From: Kangiella sp. HZ709
GTDB lineage: Bacteria > Pseudomonadota > Gammaproteobacteria > Enterobacterales > Kangiellaceae
Length of the DNA stretch: 64,000 nt
Assembly: GCF_009674675.1 (NCBI RefSeq)
Contig: NZ_WKJC01000001.1
Span: 1,123,031-1,187,030 of the forward strand
Direction: 5' to 3'
A program made the position numbers and the translations under genes. The notes below the pieces were generated by a model that worked only from the letters and a program-made list of their open reading frames with translations, ran no database searches and was not told the DNA's origin. Each line of letters begins with the position of its first letter. Position 1 is the first letter of the stretch. This document shows positions 35,241 through 43,116 of this stretch, one piece after another.

Positions 35241-36451
35241 CTAAAGTTCGGGCCTAGAAAGTACCTTATAAATGCCTTATTAGCTTTCCTAGCTGTTTTA
35301 GAGTTCTGCAAAAATTTGACATATTTCCATGTTGTAGCTTCATTCTTGTGCATCAGCCAATCTCGAACATTATTTATAGCATCATTATCACTTTGCTTCA
35401 TGAATTCTCGAGCTAGTTCTGTTCCACAAGTAGCTCTGGATTGATGAAACTTAAGGTCATGAAACTGAGTATATCCATCTCTAATTAATGATCTTCTTAA
35501 TTCACTCATAGCTGTATTAATACTCCCTTCACTATACCGCTGCCCATCTTTTGTAAGAAATAACAGCGATTTATTATCTTTATGTGCTTTAGCCTGTCTT
35601 TTAAGACGAGTTATATTCGTTTCAGCATAATCAAGAATAAAATCATAGACAGGCTTCAAAAACCTGATGAAACCTCTCACATCATACTTAGTATTAACTC
35701 CTGTCCCAGGGCCAGCAGCCACCAGCATAATATTTGGATCAATTTTATCTGGTATTGCTCTTTTTAGGTTTTCAATCTTCATCGTTCTGATAGAACCAAT
35801 ACGTGATCCTGTAAAAAAACCAATTACGAACATTGCGTGTAAAACCGTATTGCTCTCGCTTTTGTGTTCATTCAAATATGTTAAAAGAGTGTCACGGTCT
35901 TCGCCTGAAAGAGGCAAAAGCCCATCTTCAAGCTTTGAAATATTTGCTTTTCTATGTGAAATTCTTAGATCGGTTGTTGAAACCGTTAGTGTTCGCTGGA
36001 AGCCAGTTTTATTGAAGTATGTTACTGATATTTCTTGCTCTCCCCACATTTTTATTTGTTTATCTATATAACCACGCTTTTGAGCCCATTTATAAAAGTT
36101 AACAACTGCATTCATCCTTCTAGAAGGAACTGCACTTGTTCCATTAGACGATCTAATAAGATGACCTCTAAAGCGCTCTAAACAACGCTCGGCTTGCCTA
36201 ATAGGAAAATGTAGCCATGTGATATTATTATCTTCTAACCAATCAGCATATGCTTTTAAGTCATATGCATTACTTCGTAATGTCGAGCTTTTGCTTCTTT
36301 TTTCGGATAGATAGATTAGAGCTTCTATCCAAGGCTTACAATCAGACCAGAAAATCAAATAATTTGTTTTAGACTTTCTTGCATCATCCTTTCTCCATTT
36401 ACCGCTAACGAATTGATACGGTTGAGCTTTATAACTTTGTATATATGCCAT
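35237..36451 (-). CDS. tyrosine recombinase, TnpA-like
   Basis: 404 residues, first gene of the recombinase array. N-terminal core-binding helices (about 40-130) lead to a catalytic domain with all motifs: Arg217 in FFTGSRIGSI, His336 and Arg339 in KFHQSRATC, His368 in DWLMHKN and the nucleophile Tyr377 in TTWKYVKF. It should be able to cut and rejoin DNA. Its start is 155 bp from the truncated end of yjbQ, the expected place for an integrase beside its attachment site. The order and overlaps with the next genes imply one polycistronic message read away from the junction. Confidence 0.88.
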   Translation of the reverse strand: MAYIQSYKAQPYQFVSGKWRKDDARKSKTNYLIFWSDCKPWIEALIYLSEKRSKSSTLRSNAYDLKAYADWLEDNNITWLHFPIRQAERCLERFRGHLIRSSNGTSAVPSRRMNAVVNFYKWAQKRGYIDKQIKMWGEQEISVTYFNKTGFQRTLTVSTTDLRISHRKANISKLEDGLLPLSGEDRDTLLTYLNEHKSESNTVLHAMFVIGFFTGSRIGSIRTMKIENLKRAIPDKIDPNIMLVAAGPGTGVNTKYDVRGFIRFLKPVYDFILDYAETNITRLKRQAKAHKDNKSLLFLTKDGQRYSEGSINTAMSELRRSLIRDGYTQFHDLKFHQSRATCGTELAREFMKQSDNDAINNVRDWLMHKNEATTWKYVKFLQNSKTARKANKAFIRYFLGPNFS

Positions 36452-36577
36452 CGGTAATTCAGCATCCTTATATTAATTTTTGAAATTATCAACTTTAAGA
36501 AATACTAAAAATAGAAAAGAAAACTGCATTCGTAAAGAAAAAACGTAGGAATATCTAAAAATGTCAGGTTTAAAATT

Positions 36578-36615
36578 ACTAATGTGTAGTTATGTCAGAT
36601 CATGCACTAATGTGT
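36578..36615. repeat. direct repeats at the island/yjbQ junction
   Basis: ACTAATGTGT occurs at 36578-36587 and again at 36606-36615, 28 bp apart start to start. The second copy contains the stop codon of the shortened yjbQ. Repeats with this spacing next to an integrase gene are candidates for recombinase core or arm sites. Confidence 0.5.
36596..36606 (-). repeat. possible right terminal inverted repeat of the island
   Basis: On the minus strand TGCATGATCTG begins immediately after the last in-frame codons of the shortened yjbQ (stop at 36607-36609) and reads into the island. It matches the left copy at 28017-28027 over 11 bases. Confidence 0.4.
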
Positions 36616-36972
36616 AAGGTAAACCCCCTGCCAAGTCCCAAGCGCTAATCGCCCCTCAATAATGGGGATACTCAAATTAGTCGCGGTTAAGATTGACTTG
36701 ATATGAGCAGGCATATCATCAGCCCCTTCAAAAGTATGAGTATACAAGGGATCATTTTCAGGCACTTGCCGATTCATCCAATTTTCAAGATCTCGTTTAG
36801 CACTCGGATCGGCATTTTCCTGAATAATTAAACTACAAGAAGTGTGTTGGACAAAAAGATTACAAAGGCCATTGTTAGTATTCGACTTATTGATCAAAGC
36901 TACAATTTTTTCGGTAAACTCATAGAGCTTTTGACCCTTGGTTTGAATCGTAATTGTATTATGAATAGCCAT
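36607..36972 (-). CDS. yjbQ: YjbQ-family protein, C-terminally truncated
   Basis: 121 residues. The conserved body is intact: VQHTSCSLIIQENADPS (about 42-58), GADDMPAHIKS (about 83-93) and GRLALGTWQGVYL at the end. Family members such as E. coli YjbQ (138 residues) continue past this point for about 18 residues with an EHR segment and a final ...R-I-I/V-x-T-L-x-G-E strand. Here the frame stops after LTH. The lost segment coincides with the island edge, so the gene was almost certainly cut by integration. YjbQ proteins can show thiamine-phosphate-synthase-like activity; whether the short form folds is unknown. Its start overlaps the end of alr by 14 bp. Confidence 0.88.
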   Translation of the reverse strand: MAIHNTITIQTKGQKLYEFTEKIVALINKSNTNNGLCNLFVQHTSCSLIIQENADPSAKRDLENWMNRQVPENDPLYTHTFEGADDMPAHIKSILTATNLSIPIIEGRLALGTWQGVYLTH

Positions 36973-38053
36973 TTATATATTCAAACTTTACTCTACGAGT
37001 AACACCACAACAAAGGGTATAAGCAATGGTTTCAGCATGCGGCGCAACTTTTTCCATCGGTAATTCTTTTCCCCAAAGCACCACCCTATCACCAACAGAG
37101 TCTTGAGAGTCTGAACCTAAATCCACTGCTAGCATGTCCATTGACACTCTGCCGACTAAAGGCACTTCGCGGCCATTGACCCAAACTGGCGTGCCATTTT
37201 TTGCATGCCGCGGATAACCGTCACCATAACCAATGGCCACTAATCCAATATTGGTGTTTTGGTCTGCAAACCAATGACGACCGTAACCAACTGACTCGCC
37301 CTTAGTTATAGGCTTTATAGCCATCAGTTGCGACTCTAAGGACATAACTGGTTGTAAATCATAATCCGAGCCTTGGGTATAAGGCATAGGGGATGCGCCA
37401 TATATTAATAGACCTGGTCGCACCCAATCCCAATGAGCTCGCTTATGCGCCAAAATCCCTGCTGAATTTGCCATAGATCGTTGACCCAGCATTTCTTTAG
37501 TGGCATTGGTAAATTTTTCGATTTGTTCTTCAGAAAAATTTTGATCAGAGTCCGCGCTTGAAAAATGTGACATTAATTTTACTGGTTGTTCAACGATATT
37601 TAATTGACTCAATTGACTATGAGCTGACTCAACCTGATCTAATGCGAACCCCAAGCGGAACATACCTGAATCGCATTTCATCCAAACTTTAATTGGCGCT
37701 TTGATTTGTGCAGTTTCTTGATAGCTTTTTATCAAATCAATTTGGCTTTGATGGTGTAACACCAACTGCAGATTTTGCTGCTGAATGATCGGCAACTCTT
37801 CTAACTCAAAAAAACCTTCGAGTAATAAAATAGCTTGCTTAATATCAGCTTTGCGAAGCGATAAAGCCTCTTCTAAAGTTGCAACGGCAAACATATCCGC
37901 TTCAGGTAACGCTGAGGCAATTTCAACCAAGCCATGACCATAGCCATTAGCTTTAACCACAGCCATAACTTTACTGTTATTAGCAATGGCTTTAACGGTT
38001 TTGAAATTATGTTTGAGTGCGGCTAGGTCAATAACTGCCTTAGTGGAGCGCAT
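36959..38053 (-). CDS. alr: alanine racemase
   Basis: 364 residues, normal length. PLP enzyme making D-alanine for peptidoglycan. The N-terminal TIM barrel begins with the cofactor lysine in VVKANGYGHG (Lys34). The C-terminal beta domain carries the second catalytic residue, Tyr, in IGYGDGYPRH, followed by VSMDMLAVD. It lies 14 bp downstream of dnaB and overlaps yjbQ, so dnaB, alr and yjbQ form one leftward unit. The dnaB-alr pairing is common in gammaproteobacteria. Confidence 0.95.
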   Translation of the reverse strand: MRSTKAVIDLAALKHNFKTVKAIANNSKVMAVVKANGYGHGLVEIASALPEADMFAVATLEEALSLRKADIKQAILLLEGFFELEELPIIQQQNLQLVLHHQSQIDLIKSYQETAQIKAPIKVWMKCDSGMFRLGFALDQVESAHSQLSQLNIVEQPVKLMSHFSSADSDQNFSEEQIEKFTNATKEMLGQRSMANSAGILAHKRAHWDWVRPGLLIYGASPMPYTQGSDYDLQPVMSLESQLMAIKPITKGESVGYGRHWFADQNTNIGLVAIGYGDGYPRHAKNGTPVWVNGREVPLVGRVSMDMLAVDLGSDSQDSVGDRVVLWGKELPMEKVAPHAETIAYTLCCGVTRRVKFEYINGYS

Positions 38054-38067
38054 GATTATGGCTCCTT

Positions 38068-39456
38068 TTAATAGCCCATGGCTTCGTAATCTTGGTGGGC
38101 TATATTATCAAACCGACAAACTTCCCCGCGGAAGGCCAGTTCTATTTTACCAATAGGGCCATTACGTTGCTTACCGATAATAATTTCGGCGCGGCCTTTA
38201 TTTTCTTCTGAATCTTTATTGTAAACTTCGTCGCGGTAAATAAACATGATAACGTCAGCATCCTGCTCAATCGCACCAGATTCACGCAAATCAGCCATCA
38301 CAGGACGACGATCAGAACGTTGCTCTAAAGCACGGTTAAGTTGTGATAAAGCAATCACTGGGCAATTCAATTCTTTGGCTAGGGCTTTCAATGAACGCGA
38401 GATTTCACTGACCTCTTGGGTACGGTTCTCACCATAACCTGGCACCTGCATCAACTGTAAATAGTCCACCATGATTAAGGCCATACCACCTTGCTCACGA
38501 TAGACTCGGCGAGCCCGTGAGCGCATCTCAGCAGGTGAAATACCCGCAGTGTCATCAATAAATAACTTAGTATGGTTCTTTAACTGTAAAGTTCCGCTGT
38601 TAAACTTATCCCAGTCGGCTTGCTCTTTAATTTGTCCCGAACGGATTTTATTTTGCTCAATACCGCCTAACGACGAAATCGAACGCATGATGATAGATTC
38701 ACTGGGCATCTCTAAGCTGAAAACCAACACTGGCAGTTCACTGTTTAAAGCCGCATGCTCTACTAAGTTCATGGCAAAAGTGGTTTTACCCATCGAAGGG
38801 CGCGCTGCAACAATCACTAAATCCGCTGGCTGCAAACCTGAAGTCATGCCGTCCAAATCGGTAAAGCCGGTTGAAATACCCGTAATGCCGCCTTTATTCT
38901 TTTGGATCTCTTCAATCCGATGAATGGTCGATTTTAGGATTTCTTCAACACCTGTCGGGCCTTCATTATCCGTTTCGCGAGATTCCGCAATCGCAAAAAC
39001 TTTCTTCTCGGCATAATCCAATAATTCAGAAAGCGATCGACCTTCTGGATTAAAACTAGCATCCGCAATTTCATTGGTTGCAGAAATCAACTGCCGAGTA
39101 ACTGCTTTTTCACGAACAATTTCTGCATAAGCGCGAATGTTTGCAACGCTTGGAGTGTTCTGCGCTAGCTCACCGACAAACGGTAAGCCGATATCAGCTT
39201 CACCCTGCTTCTCAATAAATTCAGAAACCGTGATCACATCCATTGGCTGCCCCACATTTGCCAAGGATTCCATCGCTTTGAACACTTCACGATGGTTTTT
39301 CACATAAAAGTCAGTCGCTAACAAGACTTCTGATACCATTTCCCACATCTCATTATCCAGCATCACGCCGCCCAGCACCGATTGCTCAGCTTCGATAGAA
39401 TGAGGAGGAACTTTTAAGTCTTTGATTTTATTATCTGTGTATTGGGCTGCTAGCAT
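38068..39456 (-). CDS. dnaB: replicative DNA helicase DnaB
   Basis: 462 residues. Hexameric 5'-3' helicase at the replication fork. The N-terminal domain (about 15-125, starting PPHSIEAEQSVLGG) binds primase. The RecA-like C-terminal domain has the Walker A motif RPSMGKTTFA (about 217-226), Walker B IMVDYLQLM, and the DnaB signature ESGAIEQDADVIMFIYRDE. No intein is present. It is the first gene of its leftward operon and is separated from the divergent DCC-family gene by about 180 bp that should contain the promoters. Confidence 0.96.
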   Translation of the reverse strand: MLAAQYTDNKIKDLKVPPHSIEAEQSVLGGVMLDNEMWEMVSEVLLATDFYVKNHREVFKAMESLANVGQPMDVITVSEFIEKQGEADIGLPFVGELAQNTPSVANIRAYAEIVREKAVTRQLISATNEIADASFNPEGRSLSELLDYAEKKVFAIAESRETDNEGPTGVEEILKSTIHRIEEIQKNKGGITGISTGFTDLDGMTSGLQPADLVIVAARPSMGKTTFAMNLVEHAALNSELPVLVFSLEMPSESIIMRSISSLGGIEQNKIRSGQIKEQADWDKFNSGTLQLKNHTKLFIDDTAGISPAEMRSRARRVYREQGGMALIMVDYLQLMQVPGYGENRTQEVSEISRSLKALAKELNCPVIALSQLNRALEQRSDRRPVMADLRESGAIEQDADVIMFIYRDEVYNKDSEENKGRAEIIIGKQRNGPIGKIELAFRGEVCRFDNIAHQDYEAMGY

Positions 39457-39640
39457 CTTTTATTTATTCTTTGGAAGTAAACTGTAGTTTATGTATCTAT
39501 AAAATTATCAGTGGATATTCTGACACCCAAACCCGTTTTCATCAAGCGAACAAGTCTGTGTAAATGCTTGTGGATAATTATTGAATAACTGTATTTAACT
39601 CGCAGATATGGGATAATGAGTATAACGATTTGAAGCTTTG

Positions 39641-40048
39641 GTGACGAATATTAAAGGACGCATTATTCTCTTCGATAGTGAATGCAAGCTGTGCTCTGCT
39701 TGGGTGCCATTTGTTATTAAACGAGATCTCCATCAGCAATTTAAATTTTGCTCCGTTCAATCGCCTAAAGGGCAACAGTTTCTGGAAAGCTTTGGATTAG
39801 ATACCCAAGAATTTGAAACCATGGTTCTAATTAAAAATGGTCATCCTATTTATAAATCAGAGGCTTTTTTTAATATCACCAAACACCTCGAAAACCCTTG
39901 GCCTATGCTCAATCTATTAAGAGTGTTCCCCTTAGCAATGCGTGACTGGTTATATGATCGAGTTGCACTGAATCGCTACAAGATCTTTGGTCGTCATAAT
40001 TTTTGTATGATTCCCACTAAAGCAATACAGCAACGCTTTATTGACTAA
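39641..40048 (+). CDS. DCC-family thiol-disulfide oxidoreductase-like protein (DUF393)
   Basis: About 135 residues from GTG at 39641; a TTG one codon before is equally possible and neither has a strong ribosome-binding site. The defining motif is FDSECKLCSAW near the N terminus (DxxCxLC), followed by HxxxxF-type helices and a conserved RVFPLAMRDWLYDRVALNRYKIFG segment (shortened: VFPLAMRDWLYDRVA, about 96-110). Members have a thioredoxin-like fold. Their substrates are not established. It overlaps the next gene's longest reading and is read with it. Confidence 0.8.
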   Translation: MTNIKGRIILFDSECKLCSAWVPFVIKRDLHQQFKFCSVQSPKGQQFLESFGLDTQEFETMVLIKNGHPIYKSEAFFNITKHLENPWPMLNLLRVFPLAMRDWLYDRVALNRYKIFGRHNFCMIPTKAIQQRFID

Positions 40049-40061
40049 CTTAAGAAATCGT

Positions 40062-40475
40062 ATGATTAAACCCGCTCTTGCAGAAAAATGGCTTAAAGCC
40101 TTATCCATCATCCATATTGTTGGTGGTTTGCTACTCCCTATTTTAGTTTTTAGCCATTGGAGCGACTCATACTTTGCCCAAATAGCACAGCAATTTCCGG
40201 ATTCAAACCCAGAGTCGTTACGTTTTTTAATTGGAATATTTGGGCCTACCCTAGCCAGCTGGGGATTATTGTTTTATTTTGCCGTATCCAAAGCCTTTGA
40301 GTCATTGAAACAAAAAGATTGGTGGTTTCTCGTAGCCGCTATTTTGATATGGGGAGTTTTAGATACTTCCTACTCACTTTATTTCAATATACAAGCGCAT
40401 CTATATCTCAATGGATTTGTGATACTTTCTTTATTACTACCATTAATGTTTACTAGAAAATATTTCTTAAAATAA
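40062..40475 (+). CDS. hypothetical four-helix membrane protein
   Basis: About 137 residues from the ATG at 40062; a TTG start at 40041 would overlap the upstream gene. Four hydrophobic segments are evident (about 13-33, 55-78, 88-105 and 115-130), with conserved-looking WGLLFYFAVSKAFESLKQKDWW between the second and third (shortened: ASWGLLFYFAVSKAF). No catalytic motif is seen. It follows the DCC-family gene and ends in a strong terminator shared with rplI. Confidence 0.6.
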   Translation: MIKPALAEKWLKALSIIHIVGGLLLPILVFSHWSDSYFAQIAQQFPDSNPESLRFLIGIFGPTLASWGLLFYFAVSKAFESLKQKDWWFLVAAILIWGVLDTSYSLYFNIQAHLYLNGFVILSLLLPLMFTRKYFLK

Positions 40476-40476
40476 A

Positions 40477-40499
40477 AAAGGCGCCAAATAGGCGCCTTT
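40477..40499. terminator. bidirectional terminator between convergent genes
   Basis: AAAGGCGCC (40477-40485), loop AAATA, GGCGCCTTT (40491-40499). A and T runs flank both sides, so it can stop the membrane-protein transcript and the rpsF-rpsR-rplI transcript. Confidence 0.88.
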
Positions 40500-40519
40500 C
40501 TCATTCTTTAGTAAAAGAA

Positions 40520-40972
40520 TTATTCGTCTTCTGCAACAACGTTAACTTTAACCGTTGCATCAACATCAGTGTGAAGACTCACAACGATATCGAATTCGCC
40601 GATTGAACGAATTGCGCCTTCAGGCATACGAACTTCTTTTTTCACTAATTCAACACCAGCTTCAGTTACCGCAGCCGCGATATCTGCTGTGCCAACAGAA
40701 CCGAATAATTTGCCTTCATCACCAGCGTTAGCAGGGATAGTAACAGTTAATTCAGCTAGCTTTTCAGCACGAGCTTGAGCAGTTGCTAATTCGTCAGCAG
40801 CTTTCGCTTCTAACTCAGCACGACGCTCTTCAAAGTGTTTAACGTTTGCTTCAGTAGCAGGTACCGCTTTACCTTGAGGGATTAAGAAGTTACGACCATA
40901 GCCTGCAGCTACAGAAACTTGCTCACCCAAATCACCAAGGTTACGGATTTTTTCAAGTAGAATGACGTTCAT
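40520..40972 (-). CDS. rplI: 50S ribosomal protein L9
   Basis: 150 residues from the ATG at 40972, which has GAGGA 9 nt upstream; the TTG two codons earlier is not needed. The N-terminal RNA-binding domain begins [13 protein letters not shown] and contains the family signature [13 protein letters not shown] (about 26-38). A long connecting helix (about 45-75) leads to the C-terminal domain. Last gene of the rpsF-rpsR-rplI operon. Confidence 0.97.
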   Translation of the reverse strand: MNVILLEKIRNLGDLGEQVSVAAGYGRNFLIPQGKAVPATEANVKHFEERRAELEAKAADELATAQARAEKLAELTVTIPANAGDEGKLFGSVGTADIAAAVTEAGVELVKKEVRMPEGAIRSIGEFDIVVSLHTDVDATVKVNVVAEDE

Positions 40973-40998
40973 TATCAATTTCCTCTTAAAAAAGCCGC

Positions 40999-41226
40999 TT
41001 ATTCGTGGCTATCAGTGTAAGGTAATAAAGCGATATAACGAGCGCGTTTAACAGCAGACGCCAATTGACGTTGATATTTTGCGCTAGTACCAGTGATACG
41101 GCTAGGAACGATTTTACCGGTTTCAGTAATGTAGTTCTTTAAAGTTGCTGTATCTTTGTAATCGATCTCAGTTACGCCATCTGCAGTGAAACGGCAGAAT
41201 TTACGACGACGATTAAAACGAGCCAT
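40999..41226 (-). CDS. rpsR: 30S ribosomal protein S18
   Basis: 75 residues, full length. Has RRRKFCRF near the N terminus and the RNA-binding [20 protein letters not shown] (about 38-57). S18 forms a heterodimer with S6 on the 30S platform. It sits between rpsF (13 bp upstream) and rplI (26 bp downstream). No priB lies between rpsF and rpsR, unlike E. coli. Confidence 0.97.
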   Translation of the reverse strand: MARFNRRRKFCRFTADGVTEIDYKDTATLKNYITETGKIVPSRITGTSAKYQRQLASAVKRARYIALLPYTDSHE

Positions 41227-41239
41227 GATAATTCTCCTA

Positions 41240-41641
41240 TTATTCAGCCGCAGCTTCGGTTGATTCTTCTTTAGCTTCCGCTTTCTCTTCAGTGCGAGCT
41301 GGACGAGAAGGTTTTTCTTCGTCTGCTGCTTTCGCCATTGGAGAAGCTTCAGTTATCGCGTCTTTACAACGGATAACCATGTTACGTAGAACTGCGTCGT
41401 TGTAACGGAAAGCGTCTTCTAATTCTTCGATAACGTCACCAGTAGTCTCAACGTTCATTAAAACGTAGTGAGCTTTGTGAAGTTTCAAGATAGGGTATGC
41501 TAATTGACGACGACCCCAGTCTTCTAAACGGTGAACAGTACCGCTAGCGTCTGTAATCATCTTTGTGTAACGTTCGATCATGCCTGGCACTTGATCAGAT
41601 TGATCAGGGTGCACCAAGAATACGATTTCGTAGTGTCTCAT
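41240..41641 (-). CDS. rpsF: 30S ribosomal protein S6
   Basis: 133 residues. The fold starts [14 protein letters not shown] and contains [12 protein letters not shown] (about 41-52) and [11 protein letters not shown]. The C-terminal tail (about 100-133) is acidic with EE-rich repeats, which in E. coli is the region extended with glutamates by RimK. First gene of the operon. The ATG has AAGGAG 6 nt upstream. Confidence 0.97.
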   Translation of the reverse strand: MRHYEIVFLVHPDQSDQVPGMIERYTKMITDASGTVHRLEDWGRRQLAYPILKLHKAHYVLMNVETTGDVIEELEDAFRYNDAVLRNMVIRCKDAITEASPMAKAADEEKPSRPARTEEKAEAKEESTEAAAE

Positions 41642-41648
41642 TTAAAGT

Positions 41649-41677
41649 CTCCTTTCGGTATCCAGCCATCGATAACC
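41649..41677 (-). promoter_or_regulatory. possible S6:S18-binding leader of rpsF
   Basis: In the rpsF leader, GGTTATC (read on the minus strand from 41677) can pair with GATACC. CCG and the ribosome-binding site AAAGGAG follow directly. This placement of a hairpin and CCG next to the ribosome-binding site resembles the autoregulatory S6:S18 leader motif known from many bacteria. I judged the fold by eye only. Confidence 0.35.
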
Positions 41678-41778
41678 TATTGATTTACATCAATTATTAG
41701 CAACAGCAAGGAGTAAACCTAATTGTAAAAAACTTAGCCGCTTATCAGGTTGAATACGACTAAGGGCGCGTATTTTAA

Positions 41779-41821
41779 GGGTTTGCGCTAATTCGATCAA
41801 GCTTTTTAAGCTTTGAAACCC
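41779..41821. repeat. nested palindrome between rpsF and the NRAMP-like gene
   Basis: GGGTTT (41779-41784) and AAACCC (41816-41821) enclose AAGCTT-TTT-AAGCTT (41799-41813). Imperfect direct copies of a TTTTAAGGGTTTGCGCTAA-like sequence flank part of it (41773-41791 and 41826-41843). It could be an operator or terminator-like element in this divergent promoter region. Confidence 0.4.
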
Positions 41822-41892
41822 TTAAATTTCAAGGCTTGCGCTTAGTTTAGATTCTCTTTATCTTAGGCTAAGAATTTACAATAAGAACTCTC

Positions 41893-43116
41893 ATGTCAAA
41901 GATTAAAAGTACCTTCGGGCCCGCCACTCTAGTTACTGCTGCTTTCATAGGGCCTGGCACTGTGACCGCGGCAACTAAAGCCGGGGCCAATTTTGGCTTT
42001 GCGTTGTTGTGGGCTTTGCTATTTTCAGTCATTGCCACCATGATTCTACAGGAGATGACTGCTCGACTTGGAGTTGTTGGTAGAAAAGAACTGGGGCAAG
42101 CTATTCGTGAGCAATTTTCTAATCCTTTTTCCAAAGCTGTTGCAGTAATACTAGTTCTCAGCGCTATTTTAGTAGGAAATGCTGCTTACGAAGGTGGCAA
42201 CATTGCTGGCGCCGCTCTTGGTATCAATACTTTCTTTGAAAATGATTTAACCGCTAGTTTAGGTTTCGATCCCATCGCAGTCATTATTGGTCTTGTTGCT
42301 TTTGTACTGCTATGGTCTGGCAGTTATCAAATAATCAGCAAAGCTATTATCATTTTAGTGCTTTTAATGAGCATAGCTTTCATCACCAGTTTTGTTTTTA
42401 TCACACCAAATTTTTCACAGTTATTTTCAGGACTATTAATACCTTCAATACCGGATGGCTCAACTTTAACCATTATTGCTTTAATCGGAACCACTGTCGT
42501 CCCCTATAATTTATTTTTACATTCTGCCAGTGCCAAGAAACACTGGGAGAGTGAAGGTGACTTACCTCTTGCTAGAAAAGATATTTTCATCTCGATTCCA
42601 TTAGGTGGGCTAATCTCCATCGCTATTGTATCAACCGCGGCCACTGCTTTTTTTGGCAAACAAATCGAAATATCGGGCGCACAAGATTTAGCGCTAAGTA
42701 TCCAGCCCTTGTTTGGTATTTCCGCTAAATACTTAATGGCCATTGGTTTATTCGCAGCCGGAATTTCTTCAGCAATAACTGCTCCGCTGGCCACAGCTTA
42801 TGCGCTTTCAGGACTTTTAAATTTGAGTGGGGATTTGAAAGCTTTAAGCTTTCGCGCCATTTGGGTTTTCATCTTAATTGCAGGCGTGCTAGTCGCAAGC
42901 TCAGGTTTAAAACCGATAAACATTATTTGGTTTGCTCAAGTTGCTAACGGCATTTTATTACCTATAGTCGCCATTTTCTTGCTCTGGACTATGAATCAAC
43001 AATACCTAGGCAAGTACAAGAATAATGTATTACAAAACACCTTAGGACTCATCGTTATCTTAGTCACGCTAATGCTAAGTACTCGCAGTTTAATGTCAGC
43101 TTTTGGATTACTTTAA
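41893..43116 (+). CDS. NRAMP-like transporter of the 5-oxoprolinase operon
   Basis: 407 residues with about eleven membrane helices and the NRAMP fold. The metal-binding signatures are changed: TM1 DPGN reads GPGT (residues 20-23), and the TM6 MPH segment reads VPY (203-205, in GTTVVPYNLFLHSA). It is therefore unlikely to carry Mn or Fe in the ordinary way. It is joined end to start with pxpA (1-bp spacing). The Bacillus ycsF-ycsG-kipIA cluster also contains an NRAMP-like gene (ycsG) beside the same enzyme genes. I infer uptake of 5-oxoproline or a related solute. Confidence 0.8.
   Translation: MSKIKSTFGPATLVTAAFIGPGTVTAATKAGANFGFALLWALLFSVIATMILQEMTARLGVVGRKELGQAIREQFSNPFSKAVAVILVLSAILVGNAAYEGGNIAGAALGINTFFENDLTASLGFDPIAVIIGLVAFVLLWSGSYQIISKAIIILVLLMSIAFITSFVFITPNFSQLFSGLLIPSIPDGSTLTIIALIGTTVVPYNLFLHSASAKKHWESEGDLPLARKDIFISIPLGGLISIAIVSTAATAFFGKQIEISGAQDLALSIQPLFGISAKYLMAIGLFAAGISSAITAPLATAYALSGLLNLSGDLKALSFRAIWVFILIAGVLVASSGLKPINIIWFAQVANGILLPIVAIFLLWTMNQQYLGKYKNNVLQNTLGLIVILVTLMLSTRSLMSAFGLL

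Larger units (their letters stand above)
28017..36606. mobile_element. multi-recombinase genomic island with HNH/nucleotidyltransferase cargo
   Basis: About 8.6 kb of AT-rich DNA. The right part holds three overlapping tyrosine-recombinase-family genes and a small HTH/coiled-coil gene, all leftward. The left part holds cargo. The layout recalls Tn554 (tnpA, tnpB, tnpC) and, from memory, the gamma-mobile-trio islands of Vibrio; I could not test either relation. The right edge is set by the truncation of yjbQ. The left edge is less sure and rests on the 11-bp inverted repeat. Confidence 0.65.

Noticed and set aside
31194-36451. Classic 'recombinase in trio' (RIT) element
   Set aside because: Three recombinase-family genes are present, but the protein sizes (404, 563, about 663) and the extra HTH/coiled-coil gene fit Tn554-type arrays better.
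39578-39775. Minus-strand frame overlapping the DCC-family gene
   Set aside because: It crosses the dnaB upstream region and runs antisense to a gene with a clear motif; no coding signal of its own.
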